64,000 bases of DNA from an uncultured Anaerolineae bacterium (lineage in GTDB: Bacteria > Chloroflexota > Anaerolineae > Anaerolineales > Villigracilaceae): contig CAIJPN010000113.1 in the NCBI GenBank assembly GCA_903822545.1, forward strand, positions 1-64,000, in the 5' to 3' direction. Below the pieces are notes generated by a model. That model ran no database searches, was not told the DNA's origin, and worked only from the letters and a program-made list of their open reading frames with translations. Every line of letters starts with the position of its first letter. Position 1 is the stretch's first letter. Positions 36,701 through 45,988 of this stretch are shown piece after piece. Position numbers and translations under genes: made by a program.

Positions 36701-36748
36701 AGCCTGGAAACATTGGGCCAGGTATTATCGCGCTGGTTGCCATCCTGA
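33716..36748 (+). CDS. Multi-PAS hybrid sensor histidine kinase
   Basis: This is a 1010-residue soluble kinase. Five PAS-type sensor domains fill about residues 5-605 (first with [21 protein letters not shown] and the [10 protein letters not shown] loop). HisKA has H-box [15 protein letters not shown] near 628. HATPase (about 730-850) has [18 protein letters not shown] and [12 protein letters not shown]-terminal receiver at about 885-1005 has [13 protein letters not shown] and YISKPVS. The gene starts eight bases inside the flippase gene, so it is the last gene of the glycan and partner-switching run. A bidirectional terminator follows. Confidence 0.94.
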   Translation: MLEIILALSSDAIILIDEKYHILQVNEMALKSFGYQQEELLGRSVDILLPEHLRGRHIQRFNEFASNHDKTFRPMLEFRDVMALHKDGHHFPIGVAIGRGMLNGRYLLVAVLQDMTARRETDEQIRFLSTFPQENPNPLLRVRTNGEILFANPPGRVLLGLAGQAAAESAPPDWEQEIARAYEIGQQTESIVRYGQQIYSLTFNPVARMGYVNIYGVDITERENARQQLELSAGILRAIGNLVLVSDSRAQIVYVSPSVKTILGYEPDELLGDQWWELEKISGGNIEKEREYVKRAAAGLVAADPKPYEHHLLHKDGSWRTLMLADTKGPADLLIGIGTDITQLKRSEEALIKSEERYRTAISKADAVPYELDYDSKRYVFIGEEIERITGFSREELSPDKFSGQIQESTMRGKFDGVATSEATKQVRGGDGEGVWRCDFRLLTKDGNSRWLSDTSVQVKDENGRVTGSIGILQDVTTRKKVEMQLQNERDLSMQVMNSMGQGLTITNPNGQFEYVNLAYAHMLGYEPPDLIGRFPADVTFPEDHEELLTAHKRRTRGEITTYETRLLHRDGSEIFALLTGVPRIINGEYGGAITTITDLSERHRMEKELRQAYSQALSASQLKSAFLATMSHEIRTPMNAIIGMNEMLLESNLDEEQSELATIVRDSAQHLLSLLNDILDLSKIEAGKFIIKTSKFDLHHLVNDVTRMLQPRAAEKGLRIETSIDPALPTEVRGDAERIRQVLVNLIGNAIKFTDHGLVMMLITNSSDDILPDWPDAAMVRFAISDTGIGIPAEGCARLFEPFMQVDNSATRRYGGSGLGLAISRRLVELMNGQIGFDSVEGVGSTFWFILPLGYENTDPAHDSHYPQGQTNPQQPAPLPTFNTPKPVLVLEDNEVNQQLIVLQLRLFGLTARTVPTSAEAITLLTTQPQDFCLALMDVHVPDMDGLTATRLVRKHENRNGGHTTIIAITANALIGDRDACLEAGMDDYISKPVSLETLGQVLSRWLPS

Positions 36749-36763
36749 GCTTTATCAGGACTG

Positions 36764-36816
36764 GTAAATGAAAACGCCCCAGCCTGCTGATGCCAGACTG
36801 GAGCGTTTTCATTTAC
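36764..36816. terminator. Bidirectional rho-independent terminator
   Basis: A perfect 14-bp stem (GTAAATGAAAACGC / GCGTTTTCATTTAC) has a further imperfect CCAG/CTGG inner stem. A/T runs on both arms suit termination of the + strand kinase (stop 36748) and the - strand MASE1 kinase (stop 36822). Confidence 0.75.
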
Positions 36817-36821
36817 GAGAG

Positions 36822-39800
36822 CTATCCGTTTTTCCGCAGCAGCCTGTTAAGTAGTTCGGCAAGCTGCCGCAACCCAACCGGCTTGCTGACATATTCGCTG
36901 GCCCCGACCTCCAGGCAGCGCTCCCGATCTCCGGGCATAGCCAGGGCAGTCAGGGCAATGATCGGGATGGTGGCAAAATGCGGGTTGGCGCGCAAGTGGC
37001 GGATGGCAACCAGCCCATCCATAACGGGCATCTGCACATCCATCAAAATCACATCCGGCTTGAACGCTTCTGCCCGTTCGAGGGCTTCCTGCCCGTTGCG
37101 GGCCACTTCCAGCTGGTAGCCAACACTCTCCAGGAAATCACCAATGGTCAGGATATTAGTTTCGGTATCTTCCGCCAGCAACACCTTGCCCGCTGAAACC
37201 GGGGTGTTGATTATGGGCTGGCTTTCTGGCTGGGGCCGGGCAGGCTGGCTGGCAACCATCGGAGAGGGATTCTCGTGACTGGCCGGGGCTGGCTGCCAGG
37301 GCAGGCTTACCGTGAAACAACTGCCCGTGCCTACTTCACTGGTGGCAGTGATCACACCGCCATGCAGTTCCACCAGGCGTTTGACCAGCGCCAACCCCAA
37401 CCCGGTGCCTTCGTGCTGGCGGGTCAGGCTGCTATCCACCTGGGTAAAAGGCGCAAACAGGCGATTCAAATCTTGTGATTCAATGCCGATGCCAGTATCA
37501 GAAACGCGAAACTCAAGATAGCCTTGCTCGCGGTTGGCGCAGGTTTCGAGCAGCACCTTGCCGCCTGATAGGGTAAATTTGACAGCATTACTGAGCAGGT
37601 TGACCAGGATTTGTTTCAACCGACGCACATCAGCCTTGATAATGGGAACGGATTGATCGAGCCGAAAATCAATCCGCAGGCCTTTTTTGCTGGCCGGTTC
37701 TTTGACAAAAGCCAGGCTGGCATGACACACATCGGCAACCGCAACTGTTTCAATATGAAGTTCCAATTTTCCGGCTTCAATCTTGGAAAGATCAAGAATG
37801 TCATTAATGAGACTGAGCAGGTGACGCCCGCTCGCATCGATGGTGTGGATGTATTTCTGCTGCACCGGGTTCAACGGCCCACGGCGGCCATCCAGCAGCA
37901 CTTCAGACAGCCCCAGGATGCCATTAAGCGGGGTGCGCAGTTCATGACTCATGTTGGCAAGGAATTCATCCTTGGCGAGTGAGGCTTTTTCGAGCGCCAG
38001 GTTGGCCGAGTGTAACTTGTCGCGGCTTTCGCGCAGGGTTTCTTCAGCCTGTTTGCGCTCGGTGATGTCAATGGTGTAGCCAGCCAGCAGGATGCGGTCA
38101 CCCTGGAAAATGGGGAACTTTATAGAAGTGTAATTCCGCCCATCTAAATCTTCATCCAACCGGATGACGCGATTATTCCGTACCACCGACCAGTCATCCG
38201 AAATGATCTTTTGGGCAAAATCAAGCGGGAATATCTCCGACATACATTTCCCGACCATGTCCGCGCTCGAAATCCCGGTCATGTTGATGTAATTATCGCT
38301 GCAATACCGCACCACGCTGCTGGTTTCGCTGACTTCTTTGACAAAAGTATAGATGGGGGAGTGGCGCATGATCTCATTGAACAATTCGCTGGTATCTTTA
38401 AGCATCTTTTCGGCGCGTTTGCGCTCAGAGATGTCGCGCACCACACTTTGCACCATAATGACTTTCCCGGCAGCATCGCGGATGGCAGAAAGATTGATTT
38501 CCACTTCGATTTTTTCGCCATTTTTGGCAATCAATGTACGCTCATACAGCGGCACACGCTCGCCGCGCAAGATGGCTTCAAAACGGGCATCGGCATCCTG
38601 GATTTGCGATGGTTCCTGGATGCGTTTGTGCTGATTACCGATATTCTGGTATTCTTCGGCGGTGTACCCAAGCATATCCAGGGCGCGCTGGTTGGCTTGC
38701 AACTCCACTTTTTGGGGCGAGAGCAAAAAAATACCGTCATTGGAATTTTCAAACAGCGCCCTGTAAATGGCCTCGCTCTGGCGGACTTCAGCGGTGCGCT
38801 CTTCGACTCGCTGCTCCAGGCTGCGATTCAGCTCTTCCAGTTCGAGCCGGGCAGATTTGACTTCGGTAATATCGAGCACGGTGCCAGATACATACAATTG
38901 CTGCCCATGCACAGCCCAGGCCGGGCGGAAAGTGGCCTTGTAATGGCGCAAACCTTGCAGCGGCAAGAGAACCCGGTATTCCCCTGTGATCAGTGAATTG
39001 CTGGCAATTGCCCGCTGCTGCGCATCCATCAACAGTGGGCGATCTTCGGGGTGAAAAATTGCCAGGAAATCGGGCAGGCCCGGAAGTCCCAGAGCCGGAT
39101 CGCGCTCAAGCAGCCGGAACAGCTCTTTCGAGCAGGAAATACCCTGCCCGCTGACCGGATCAAATTCCCAACTGCCCAGGTGGGCGATCGATTGCGCAGT
39201 TTCCAGGCTGGCCTGGCTCTTCTGGAGCATTTCGCTGGCGAATTTGCGCTCGGTGATATCGCGGAAGTTTGCTACGATGGCATGCACACCCGGATCATCG
39301 ATCAGGTTGGTGAAAATACACTCCAACCAGCCATAACTGCCATTCTTGCGGATGAAGCGATATTCCAGGTTGAACCCGGCCAGAGGGTCACGCAGCAAGC
39401 GCCGGAATTTCATCATCACGCGAGGTTTGTCATCCGGGTGGGTCAGGCTGAGGGCATTGATGCCAGTTACTTCATGGAGTTCGTAGCCAAACATGCGATA
39501 CGCCGAAGAACTGGCAAATTTGACCAGGCCGTTGGCGTCCAGGAGGGCAATCCCATCTGGCGCATGTTCAATGAGGGAGCGATTGCGCTTCTCGATTTGC
39601 CGAAAGGCTTCTTCCTGGCGTTTGCTATCGATGGCCGCCGCAACCTGGGAAGAGACGAATTCGAGCATGTTCTTTTCACGCTCGGTATAAGCGTGGGGAT
39701 CAGAATAATGCTGGATGGCCATGACGCCAATTGTTTTTCCTCGCAAATTCAGGGGGACGCCCAACCATAAGCTGGAGGCGGTGCCGACGAATTCCAGCCC

Positions 39801-41765
39801 GGGCTGCTGGGGGGCAACCAGCAGCGAGGTGCCGGTGCGCAATACCTGGGATGTGAATCCGATGCCGGGGCGCATGGGCTGCACCAGTTCCGGGTCTTTT
39901 TCATCCACCGAATAGACAAAATGCAGCAAATCTTCTGTTTCGTTATATAAGGCGATGTAGAAGTTCTCGGCATACATGACTTTGGCAATCTGGAGATGGA
40001 TCTGGAAATACAGGTTTTGCAGGGATTCGACCTCCTGGGCTGCTTCGGCGATGCGATAGACTGTTTCTTGCAAAATGGCGGCCTGCTGGCGCTGCGTTTC
40101 GGTATCGATAAATTCGAGCGCATGGGAAATATCACGCCCAATCTCTTCCAGCAATTCGTTTTCATCGATGCTGAAAGCCTGGGGCTGCGCAGAATAGACT
40201 GTCAGCGCGCCAATCACCTGACCATTGCGCCGGAATGACACGGAAGCCAGTGAATGGTAGCCGCGCTGCAAGGCCTGTTCGCGCCAGGGAATCATGTGCG
40301 GGTCGCTGGAGATATCCTGGCAAACGACGCACTGTCCATTGCGAATGGCCGCAGCCATGGGGCCCTGTCCGAGGAGGTCTTCTTTAAGCTTGATTTTGAT
40401 ATTCGCCAGGTAGCCCAATTCTTCACCCGCAAATGCTGCCGGTTTTACCACCGCTTCCATGGGGTCGATCAGCCCGATCCAGGCCATACGGAACTGGCCA
40501 TATTCAACCGCGATGTGGCAAATTTCAGCAAACAGGCTTTCGGGGGTGTGGGGGTGCATGATGGCCTGGTTGATCTGGTTGAGGGTGGCATACAGCCGGT
40601 TCAGGCGCAGAATTTTCTCGTCGGCCTGTTTGCGCTCGGTGATGTCGCGCGATATCCCCACCATTTGCAGTTTTCCCGCTTCGTTCAGCACAAAGGATGA
40701 TGAAATTTCTGTGGTGACGACACTGCCGTCTTTCCTGACCTGGCCCAGGATGTCGGTATAGGTCACTGAGATATGATCGCGCAAGAATACGGCGCTGCGT
40801 TTGGGAAGCAGCCACAAAACGAAGTCATACGAGTCGGGGGTAAAGACATCGCTTAACGACTGTGAGAGGACTTCGTGTGAGGTGAAGCCGCGTAGTTTTT
40901 CCACAGAAGGGCTGACGTAGGTGAATTTTTGGGTTTCCAGGTCAAACAGCCAGATGACATCGCCGGTATTTTCGGCGATCAGGCGATATTCGGCTTCTTT
41001 CTGGCGCAGGGCTTCTTCGATTCGCTGGCGGCGCTTGACGAAGGCCAGGAAAGCGCTCACCATCAGTAACCCCACAAACAAGCCGGCCCCGGCTACCCTT
41101 CCGGGGGAGGCTACCAGCACCTGTTTTTCCATATTATTGATGAATAAAAAGGCGAATAGTGAGACGCCCAGGATCAAACAAGTCAGCGGCCATAAGAAGG
41201 GTTCGCTGACCGGCTGTTGTTTCCAGCGCTTATACAGGATGAATGGCATTGGTGCGAATACCAGCATCCCGATCAAATCGCCAAGCCACCAGGTGCCTGC
41301 CAAGATCAGGAAATTTTCCCAGGGAGCCAGCCCGGCAAGGCACAGACTGGTGACGCCCACCACTGGCGACTGCAAGGCCGAAAAGGAGGTGATTCCAATT
41401 GCCAGGAGGGTATGCTGTACTTTTTCGGGGGGCCAGGTTTTGATAAAACGGTATAAAAGCCAGGCTGTGACCCAGGCTTGCAGGGTGGATGCGGTTGCGA
41501 TAGCGGCTGCCACTGGCAGGGCGGCAGGGCCGTTCAATATCTCCCAATTTACCAGGAAGGAGGCAATGAAGATGCCCGGGCTGGCACGCCATCCAAATAT
41601 CAACATCATCACCAGGGCCAGCCCCGATGGCGGCCACAGGGCTGTGACATTGCCCGGAGGCAGCGCCATTAAAAAGCCCAGCCGGGCTGACAGGTAATAT
41701 AGCGTGGCTGTGAGCAAGGTTTGAATCAGGATGCGGACAATGTTGGGGAAGTGCCGTTGTTTCAT
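36822..41765 (-). CDS. MASE1 - multi PAS/GAF hybrid sensor histidine kinase (1647 aa)
   Basis: This is a very large hybrid kinase. The N-terminal MASE1-type membrane sensor covers about 10-250, with eight or more helices and the ALPPGNVTALWPPSGLALV signature. Then come PAS (about 255-380), two GAF domains (about 395-550 and 570-720), four further PAS domains (to about 1255), HisKA with NMSHELRTPLNGILG near 1315, HATPase (about 1400-1510; DTGIGI, GTGLGLAL) and a receiver (about 1535-1645; ILMDVQMPVMDG, YVSKPV). The ligand is unknown. The H-box region is very similar to that of the first gene of the window. It stands alone, divergent from serine dehydratase. Confidence 0.94.
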   Translation of the reverse strand: MKQRHFPNIVRILIQTLLTATLYYLSARLGFLMALPPGNVTALWPPSGLALVMMLIFGWRASPGIFIASFLVNWEILNGPAALPVAAAIATASTLQAWVTAWLLYRFIKTWPPEKVQHTLLAIGITSFSALQSPVVGVTSLCLAGLAPWENFLILAGTWWLGDLIGMLVFAPMPFILYKRWKQQPVSEPFLWPLTCLILGVSLFAFLFINNMEKQVLVASPGRVAGAGLFVGLLMVSAFLAFVKRRQRIEEALRQKEAEYRLIAENTGDVIWLFDLETQKFTYVSPSVEKLRGFTSHEVLSQSLSDVFTPDSYDFVLWLLPKRSAVFLRDHISVTYTDILGQVRKDGSVVTTEISSSFVLNEAGKLQMVGISRDITERKQADEKILRLNRLYATLNQINQAIMHPHTPESLFAEICHIAVEYGQFRMAWIGLIDPMEAVVKPAAFAGEELGYLANIKIKLKEDLLGQGPMAAAIRNGQCVVCQDISSDPHMIPWREQALQRGYHSLASVSFRRNGQVIGALTVYSAQPQAFSIDENELLEEIGRDISHALEFIDTETQRQQAAILQETVYRIAEAAQEVESLQNLYFQIHLQIAKVMYAENFYIALYNETEDLLHFVYSVDEKDPELVQPMRPGIGFTSQVLRTGTSLLVAPQQPGLEFVGTASSLWLGVPLNLRGKTIGVMAIQHYSDPHAYTEREKNMLEFVSSQVAAAIDSKRQEEAFRQIEKRNRSLIEHAPDGIALLDANGLVKFASSSAYRMFGYELHEVTGINALSLTHPDDKPRVMMKFRRLLRDPLAGFNLEYRFIRKNGSYGWLECIFTNLIDDPGVHAIVANFRDITERKFASEMLQKSQASLETAQSIAHLGSWEFDPVSGQGISCSKELFRLLERDPALGLPGLPDFLAIFHPEDRPLLMDAQQRAIASNSLITGEYRVLLPLQGLRHYKATFRPAWAVHGQQLYVSGTVLDITEVKSARLELEELNRSLEQRVEERTAEVRQSEAIYRALFENSNDGIFLLSPQKVELQANQRALDMLGYTAEEYQNIGNQHKRIQEPSQIQDADARFEAILRGERVPLYERTLIAKNGEKIEVEINLSAIRDAAGKVIMVQSVVRDISERKRAEKMLKDTSELFNEIMRHSPIYTFVKEVSETSSVVRYCSDNYINMTGISSADMVGKCMSEIFPLDFAQKIISDDWSVVRNNRVIRLDEDLDGRNYTSIKFPIFQGDRILLAGYTIDITERKQAEETLRESRDKLHSANLALEKASLAKDEFLANMSHELRTPLNGILGLSEVLLDGRRGPLNPVQQKYIHTIDASGRHLLSLINDILDLSKIEAGKLELHIETVAVADVCHASLAFVKEPASKKGLRIDFRLDQSVPIIKADVRRLKQILVNLLSNAVKFTLSGGKVLLETCANREQGYLEFRVSDTGIGIESQDLNRLFAPFTQVDSSLTRQHEGTGLGLALVKRLVELHGGVITATSEVGTGSCFTVSLPWQPAPASHENPSPMVASQPARPQPESQPIINTPVSAGKVLLAEDTETNILTIGDFLESVGYQLEVARNGQEALERAEAFKPDVILMDVQMPVMDGLVAIRHLRANPHFATIPIIALTALAMPGDRERCLEVGASEYVSKPVGLRQLAELLNRLLRKNG

Positions 41766-41806
41766 GAATTTATCCCGTAAGTCAATTCCTGGTGAAGATA
41801 TTGTTT

Positions 41807-41835
41807 ATCATAGTCAATTCATACGAATGCGCCAA
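41807..41835 (-). promoter_or_regulatory. Candidate promoter of the MASE1 kinase gene
   Basis: Read leftward, TTGGCG (41835-41830), a 17-base spacer and TATGAT (41812-41807). A direct repeat AGTCAATTC at 41812-41820 and 41780-41788 (32 bases apart, about three helical turns) overlaps the spacer and the leader, and may be a regulator site. Confidence 0.45.
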
Positions 41836-41959
41836 TAGGTGATATTACGTATCGGGTTTACGTATTTGTTTGGAATTGGCCAGGGTTCCAGGCAAGCATC
41901 CCGGCGCTGTCGTGGTGGGTAAAAGGTCTGGTAAACTTCTTGGCAGAAGGAATCAAATT

Positions 41960-43180
41960 ATGAAATCCATTCAAGAGCTTTACCGGATCGGCGTTGGGCC
42001 ATCTAGCAGCCACACCATGGGGCCGCGGCGCGCAGCGCAGATTTTCCGCCAGCAGTGGCCGGATGCGAATACTTACCAGGTGACGTTGTTTGGCAGCCTG
42101 GCGGCCACCGGGCGCGGACATTTGACTGACCAGGCCATCAAGTCTGTTTTGGAGCCGGAGCGTTTGAAATTGCTCTGGAAACCCAACGAACTGCTGCCGC
42201 GTCACCCCAACGGGATGCGTTTCGAGGCTTTTTCTGCCAACGGCGAGCTGCTCAAGCGCTGGGATGTATACAGCGTGGGCGGCGGGGCGCTGCTCGATGA
42301 TGATGAACAGGCCGAGGCTGATGAAGTTTACGGCTTAAATACGATGAAAGCCATCCTGGATTACTGTAAGGAGCACGGCCTGGGCTTGTGGGAATATGTG
42401 CGCGAGTGCGAGGATGAGAGCACCTGGGAGCACCTGGCGCTGGTCTGGAAAACCATGCAGGATGCAATCGAGCGCGGACTGCACGCCGAGGGGGTTTTGC
42501 CTGGCGGGTTGGGGCTGGCGCGCAAATCCTGGGCGTTTTACCGCAAAGCCACCCTGGCCGGGGATTATTTACAGCGCCCGGGGCTGCTTTCGGCCTATGC
42601 GCTGGCCGTTTCGGAGGAGAATGCTTCGGGCGGGGTCATCGTCACCGCGCCGACCTGCGGCTCGTGCGGGATCGTTCCAGCCACGCTGAAATACCTGCAA
42701 GGGGCGCTTTCCTGCAACGAAGACACCATCCTGCGGGCGCTGGCTACCGCCGGGCTGTTAGGCAACCTGGCCAAGTTCAATGCATCCATCTCGGGTGCGG
42801 AGGTGGGCTGCATGGGCGAGGTGGGCGTGGCCTGTGCCATGGCCGCCGGGGCCGCCGCGCAGTTGATGGGCGGCACGCCGCGCCAGATCGAATATGCCGC
42901 CGAAATGGCGCTGGAGCACAACCTGGGCCTGACCTGTGACCCGGTGGCCGGGCTGGTGCAGATTCCGTGCATCGAGCGCAACACCTTCGCCGCCGCGCAA
43001 GCCCTGGCCAGCGCAGAATATGCCCTCTTCACCGATGGCAGCCATCGTATTTCGTATGACGAAGTGGTGCTGGTGATGCGCGAAACCGGCCACGCCCTGC
43101 CCTCGCTCTACCGCGAAACATCCACCGGCGGGCTGGCGGCAGCCTATTCGCGCAGGAAGAAGCAGAATACGGGAGGGTAA
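41960..43180 (+). CDS. sdaA: L-serine dehydratase (iron-sulfur type)
   Basis: This 406-residue single-chain L-serine ammonia-lyase converts serine to pyruvate and ammonia. ATG 41960 follows AAGGAA; the frame opens at 41870 but the family start is MKSIQELYRIGVGPSSSHTMGP. The catalytic alpha domain has the cluster region TAPTCGSCGIVPA, EVGCMGEVGVACAMAAGA and GLTCDPVAGLVQIPCIERN, which contains the expected Fe-S Cys ligands. The C-terminal tail has no Cys, unlike forms where a tail Cys caps the cluster. Beta and alpha domains are fused. A hairpin repeat follows at 43224. Confidence 0.95.
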   Translation: MKSIQELYRIGVGPSSSHTMGPRRAAQIFRQQWPDANTYQVTLFGSLAATGRGHLTDQAIKSVLEPERLKLLWKPNELLPRHPNGMRFEAFSANGELLKRWDVYSVGGGALLDDDEQAEADEVYGLNTMKAILDYCKEHGLGLWEYVRECEDESTWEHLALVWKTMQDAIERGLHAEGVLPGGLGLARKSWAFYRKATLAGDYLQRPGLLSAYALAVSEENASGGVIVTAPTCGSCGIVPATLKYLQGALSCNEDTILRALATAGLLGNLAKFNASISGAEVGCMGEVGVACAMAAGAAAQLMGGTPRQIEYAAEMALEHNLGLTCDPVAGLVQIPCIERNTFAAAQALASAEYALFTDGSHRISYDEVVLVMRETGHALPSLYRETSTGGLAAAYSRRKKQNTGG

Positions 43181-43223
43181 GACACCCCCTTCAACGAGCA
43201 GTCCGTTTACGCAACTCAACCGG

Positions 43224-43264
43224 CCCCTTCCCCCATTTTCAAAAACCGAAAATGGGGGAAGGGG
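43224..43264. repeat. GC-rich hairpin repeat (single-hairpin copy)
   Basis: A 17-bp perfect stem (core CTTCCCCCATTTTC) with loop AAAAACC. The arms match hairpin 1 at 9414-9450, while the loops differ. It may also act as the terminator of sdaA, though it lacks a U-run. Confidence 0.8.
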
Positions 43265-43296
43265 CTAAGAACGCCCCCGCAGGTTCCACCAGACAA

Positions 43297-43325
43297 TTGA
43301 CGCTGATTCACCCTTATGCTATAGT
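43297..43325 (+). promoter_or_regulatory. Strong promoter with leaderless start of the AAA ATPase gene
   Basis: TTGACG (43297-43302), a 17-base spacer and TATAGT (43320-43325). The ATG at 43332 is only six bases past the -10, and there is no Shine-Dalgarno, so the mRNA probably begins at or near the start codon. Confidence 0.6.
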
Positions 43326-43331
43326 CAGACT

Positions 43332-44903
43332 ATGACTTCTTCCCCCGCCACCCGTGAAGACGAACTGAATATCCTCATCCGCGCCAAATATCCCATTTTA
43401 TACATCGTCTCATGGGAAGAACGCCGCATCGAACAAATGCTGCGGCATGTGGCCGGGCAGCTACGCAAAAAACTCTACGGCTGGACCATCACCGACGGCA
43501 TCCGCCCGCTGGATGATTACGACGGGATGCGCCCCGACCCGGCCACCTGCTCCCCGCTCAACGCGCTGGATGTCATCGCCGCCTCGCAGGAATCGGCCAT
43601 TTTCGTGCTAAAAGATTTCCACCCGTTTTTGGATGAACACCGCCCAGTCAGCGACCAGCCCATCATCGTGCGGCGGATGCGCGACATCACCAACCACCTC
43701 AAAGAGAGCCGCAAAACCCTTATCATTCTCTCGCCGCTCCTGAATTTCCCCCCCGAACTGGAAAAAGACATCGTCGTCATCGACTACGGCCTGCCGCTGC
43801 CCGAAGAAATGGCCCAATCGCTCGACCGGGTGGTGCGTTCGGCGCGCGAGATCAGCGGCATCAAACTCGAGCTGGATGATGAAACCCGCGAAAAAGTGTT
43901 ATCTGCCGCCCAGGGGCTGACCTGCACCGAAGCCGAAAACGTCTTCGCCAAATCGCTGGTCACCAACCGCTCGCTGGATGTAGACATCATCATCGCCGAG
44001 AAAAAACAGATCATCCGCCGCGCCCAAATCCTGGAATATTTCGAGGCCGCCGAAGATATGGCCTACGTCGGCGGGATGCCGCTGCTAAAAGAATGGCTCG
44101 CCAAACGCGCCCTGGCATTCAGCGAGCGCGCCCGCCAGTTTGGGCTGCCAGAGCCAAAGGGCCTGCTGCTACTGGGCGTCCAGGGCGCCGGGAAAAGCCT
44201 GATCGCCAAAGCCATCGCCAGCCAGTGGCGTCTGCCCCTGCTGCGGCTGGATGTAGGCCGCATGTTCAGCGAACTGGTCGGCTCCTCCGAACAAAACATG
44301 CGCACCTCCCTGCGCCTGGCCGAATCCGTCTCCCCGTGCCTGCTCTGGCTGGACGAACTTGAAAAAGGCCTGGCCGGGGTCGCCAGCTCGCACCTTTCCG
44401 ACGCCGGAACCACCGCGCGCGTCTTCGGCAGCTTCCTGACCTGGATGCAGGAAAAAACCGCCCCGGTTTTCGTCGTCGCCACCGCCAACGACATCAGCAT
44501 CCTGCCGCCCGAAGCCCTGCGCAAAGGCCGCTTCGACGAAATCTTCTTCATCGACCTGCCGACCCTGCCCGAGCGCCGCGAAATCTTCAGCATCCACATC
44601 ACCCGGCGCGGACGCGATACACACCAGTTCGACCTGGAAGGGCTGGCCCGCCAGAGTGAAAACTTCTCCGGCGCAGAAATCGAACAGGCCGTCATCTCCG
44701 GCCTCTACGACGCCTTCGAAGCCGGTCACGACCTGACCCAGGCCGACATCATCAGCGCCATCCAGCACACCATCCCGCTGGCCCAAACCATGGAAACCCA
44801 GATCAACGCCCTGCGCTCGTGGGCACGCACCCACGCCCGGCCCTCCTCACCCGGCAACTGGCCGATTCCCACCCGCAGCGGCCTGCGCCAGATAGAATTA
44901 TGA
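43332..44903 (+). CDS. AAA+ ATPase of the Ycf46 type
   Basis: This 523-residue protein has an N-terminal domain (about 1-250) typical of bacterial and plastid Ycf46 proteins, starting [20 protein letters not shown]. The AAA module (about 255-500) has Walker A GVQGAGKS (near 280), Walker [13 protein letters not shown], sensor FVVATANDI and the arginine-finger region [14 protein letters not shown]. The C-terminal lid is [18 protein letters not shown]. The biochemical role of Ycf46 is not well established; in cyanobacteria it has been linked to inorganic carbon use. Its stop overlaps the next ATG by four bases. Leaderless expression from its own promoter is likely. Confidence 0.9.
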   Translation: MTSSPATREDELNILIRAKYPILYIVSWEERRIEQMLRHVAGQLRKKLYGWTITDGIRPLDDYDGMRPDPATCSPLNALDVIAASQESAIFVLKDFHPFLDEHRPVSDQPIIVRRMRDITNHLKESRKTLIILSPLLNFPPELEKDIVVIDYGLPLPEEMAQSLDRVVRSAREISGIKLELDDETREKVLSAAQGLTCTEAENVFAKSLVTNRSLDVDIIIAEKKQIIRRAQILEYFEAAEDMAYVGGMPLLKEWLAKRALAFSERARQFGLPEPKGLLLLGVQGAGKSLIAKAIASQWRLPLLRLDVGRMFSELVGSSEQNMRTSLRLAESVSPCLLWLDELEKGLAGVASSHLSDAGTTARVFGSFLTWMQEKTAPVFVVATANDISILPPEALRKGRFDEIFFIDLPTLPERREIFSIHITRRGRDTHQFDLEGLARQSENFSGAEIEQAVISGLYDAFEAGHDLTQADIISAIQHTIPLAQTMETQINALRSWARTHARPSSPGNWPIPTRSGLRQIEL

Positions 44904-45922
44904 CCTTTTTCTATTCGCTTCACAGCCTCACACGCCGCCACCTGTCCCTGCTGGAGCGTTTTTTTGTTGCCCTGGGAATTTCCATCCTGCTCTATGGATT
45001 GGTTCACAGCCTGCCGGTCTACCCGCTCTATTGGGATATCGTCCTCGTCCTGGCAGTTTTCGCCCTGACGCTTTGGTCGCCGTTGGTGGGCTATTTCGTG
45101 GCGATAATCGTCGCCGCCTACCCGCTTTACAGCGTTTCCATCTACGTCGCCGTGCTTTTCCTGGCAATCGCCATCATCGGGCAGCACATTTTCATCCAAA
45201 ACCTGGGCGGAACCCTGCTGACCATCGCCTCCCCGCTGCTGGGAGCCATCTACCTGCCCTGGATCATCCCGCTGCTGGGCGGCCTGTGGTGGGGCGCAGC
45301 AGGCGGCGCACTGATGGGCGCGCTCGGCGCACTCTGGGGTCAGATCGCCGCCGGCATGGTCGGCCTCGACCCCGATTGGATCCGCCTGCTCGGCATCCTG
45401 CCCGACATGACCTACCTGCCCCAGCACTTCGCCACCGCCGATTCACTCCAAACCCTGCTAAAGCTGCTCGACCCGCTGGCCCCCAACTCCACCGGCCTGC
45501 TCTACCATCTTCTACAGGTCGCCATCTGGGCCTTCGCGGGCTGGCTGGTCGGCATGCTGGCCGATAAAGAATGGATGCAGTACCGCCGCCCCAAATCCAC
45601 CGTAGCGCTGCTGGCCCTCGGCGCACCGCTGATCTCCCTGCTGATGATTCTCGCCAACCTGTGGCTGGGTACCACCATCTCGACTGAATCCTGGGCCGGG
45701 CTGGGGCTGACCACACTGGCATCTGCCGCCACCGCCGCCGCACTCGAAGCCGGCTACGACTTTTTCGACCACCCCCTGCCCCTCCCGCGCAAAATCAATC
45801 TCGAAATCGACAGGGAAGAAGAACCCGCCTCGCCCCAGCCATTACCGGTTCCCCAGGGGACTTCATCAGAACCGGACAAAGATAGCAAGCCCGATGATTT
45901 GATCATGCTCGAACTCGATTAA
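44900..45922 (+). CDS. Multi-pass membrane protein, unknown function
   Basis: This is a 340-residue protein from ATG 44900, inside the stop of the AAA gene; the frame is open to 44819 but overlaps the ATPase. About eight helices are seen (for example ILLYGLVHSLPVYPLYWDIVLVLAVFALTLW and PWIIPLLGGLWWGAAGGALMGALGALWG), with a cytoplasmic-looking acidic tail ending in EPDKDSKPDDLIMLELD. I do not recognise a family. The coupling to the Ycf46-type ATPase suggests a functional partner in the membrane (inference). Confidence 0.85.
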   Translation: MTFFYSLHSLTRRHLSLLERFFVALGISILLYGLVHSLPVYPLYWDIVLVLAVFALTLWSPLVGYFVAIIVAAYPLYSVSIYVAVLFLAIAIIGQHIFIQNLGGTLLTIASPLLGAIYLPWIIPLLGGLWWGAAGGALMGALGALWGQIAAGMVGLDPDWIRLLGILPDMTYLPQHFATADSLQTLLKLLDPLAPNSTGLLYHLLQVAIWAFAGWLVGMLADKEWMQYRRPKSTVALLALGAPLISLLMILANLWLGTTISTESWAGLGLTTLASAATAAALEAGYDFFDHPLPLPRKINLEIDREEEPASPQPLPVPQGTSSEPDKDSKPDDLIMLELD

Positions 45923-45940
45923 ATTAACTTGATTAAATTA

Positions 45941-45970
45941 TTGCCAGTTTCCCTGTTCAGGCGCTATACT
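45941..45970 (+). promoter_or_regulatory. Candidate promoter of the Ig-repeat protein gene
   Basis: TTGCCA (45941-45946), an 18-base spacer and TATACT (45965-45970). The ATG at 45989 lacks a clear Shine-Dalgarno. Confidence 0.5.
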
Positions 45971-45988
45971 TAAGCATCAACTTATATC

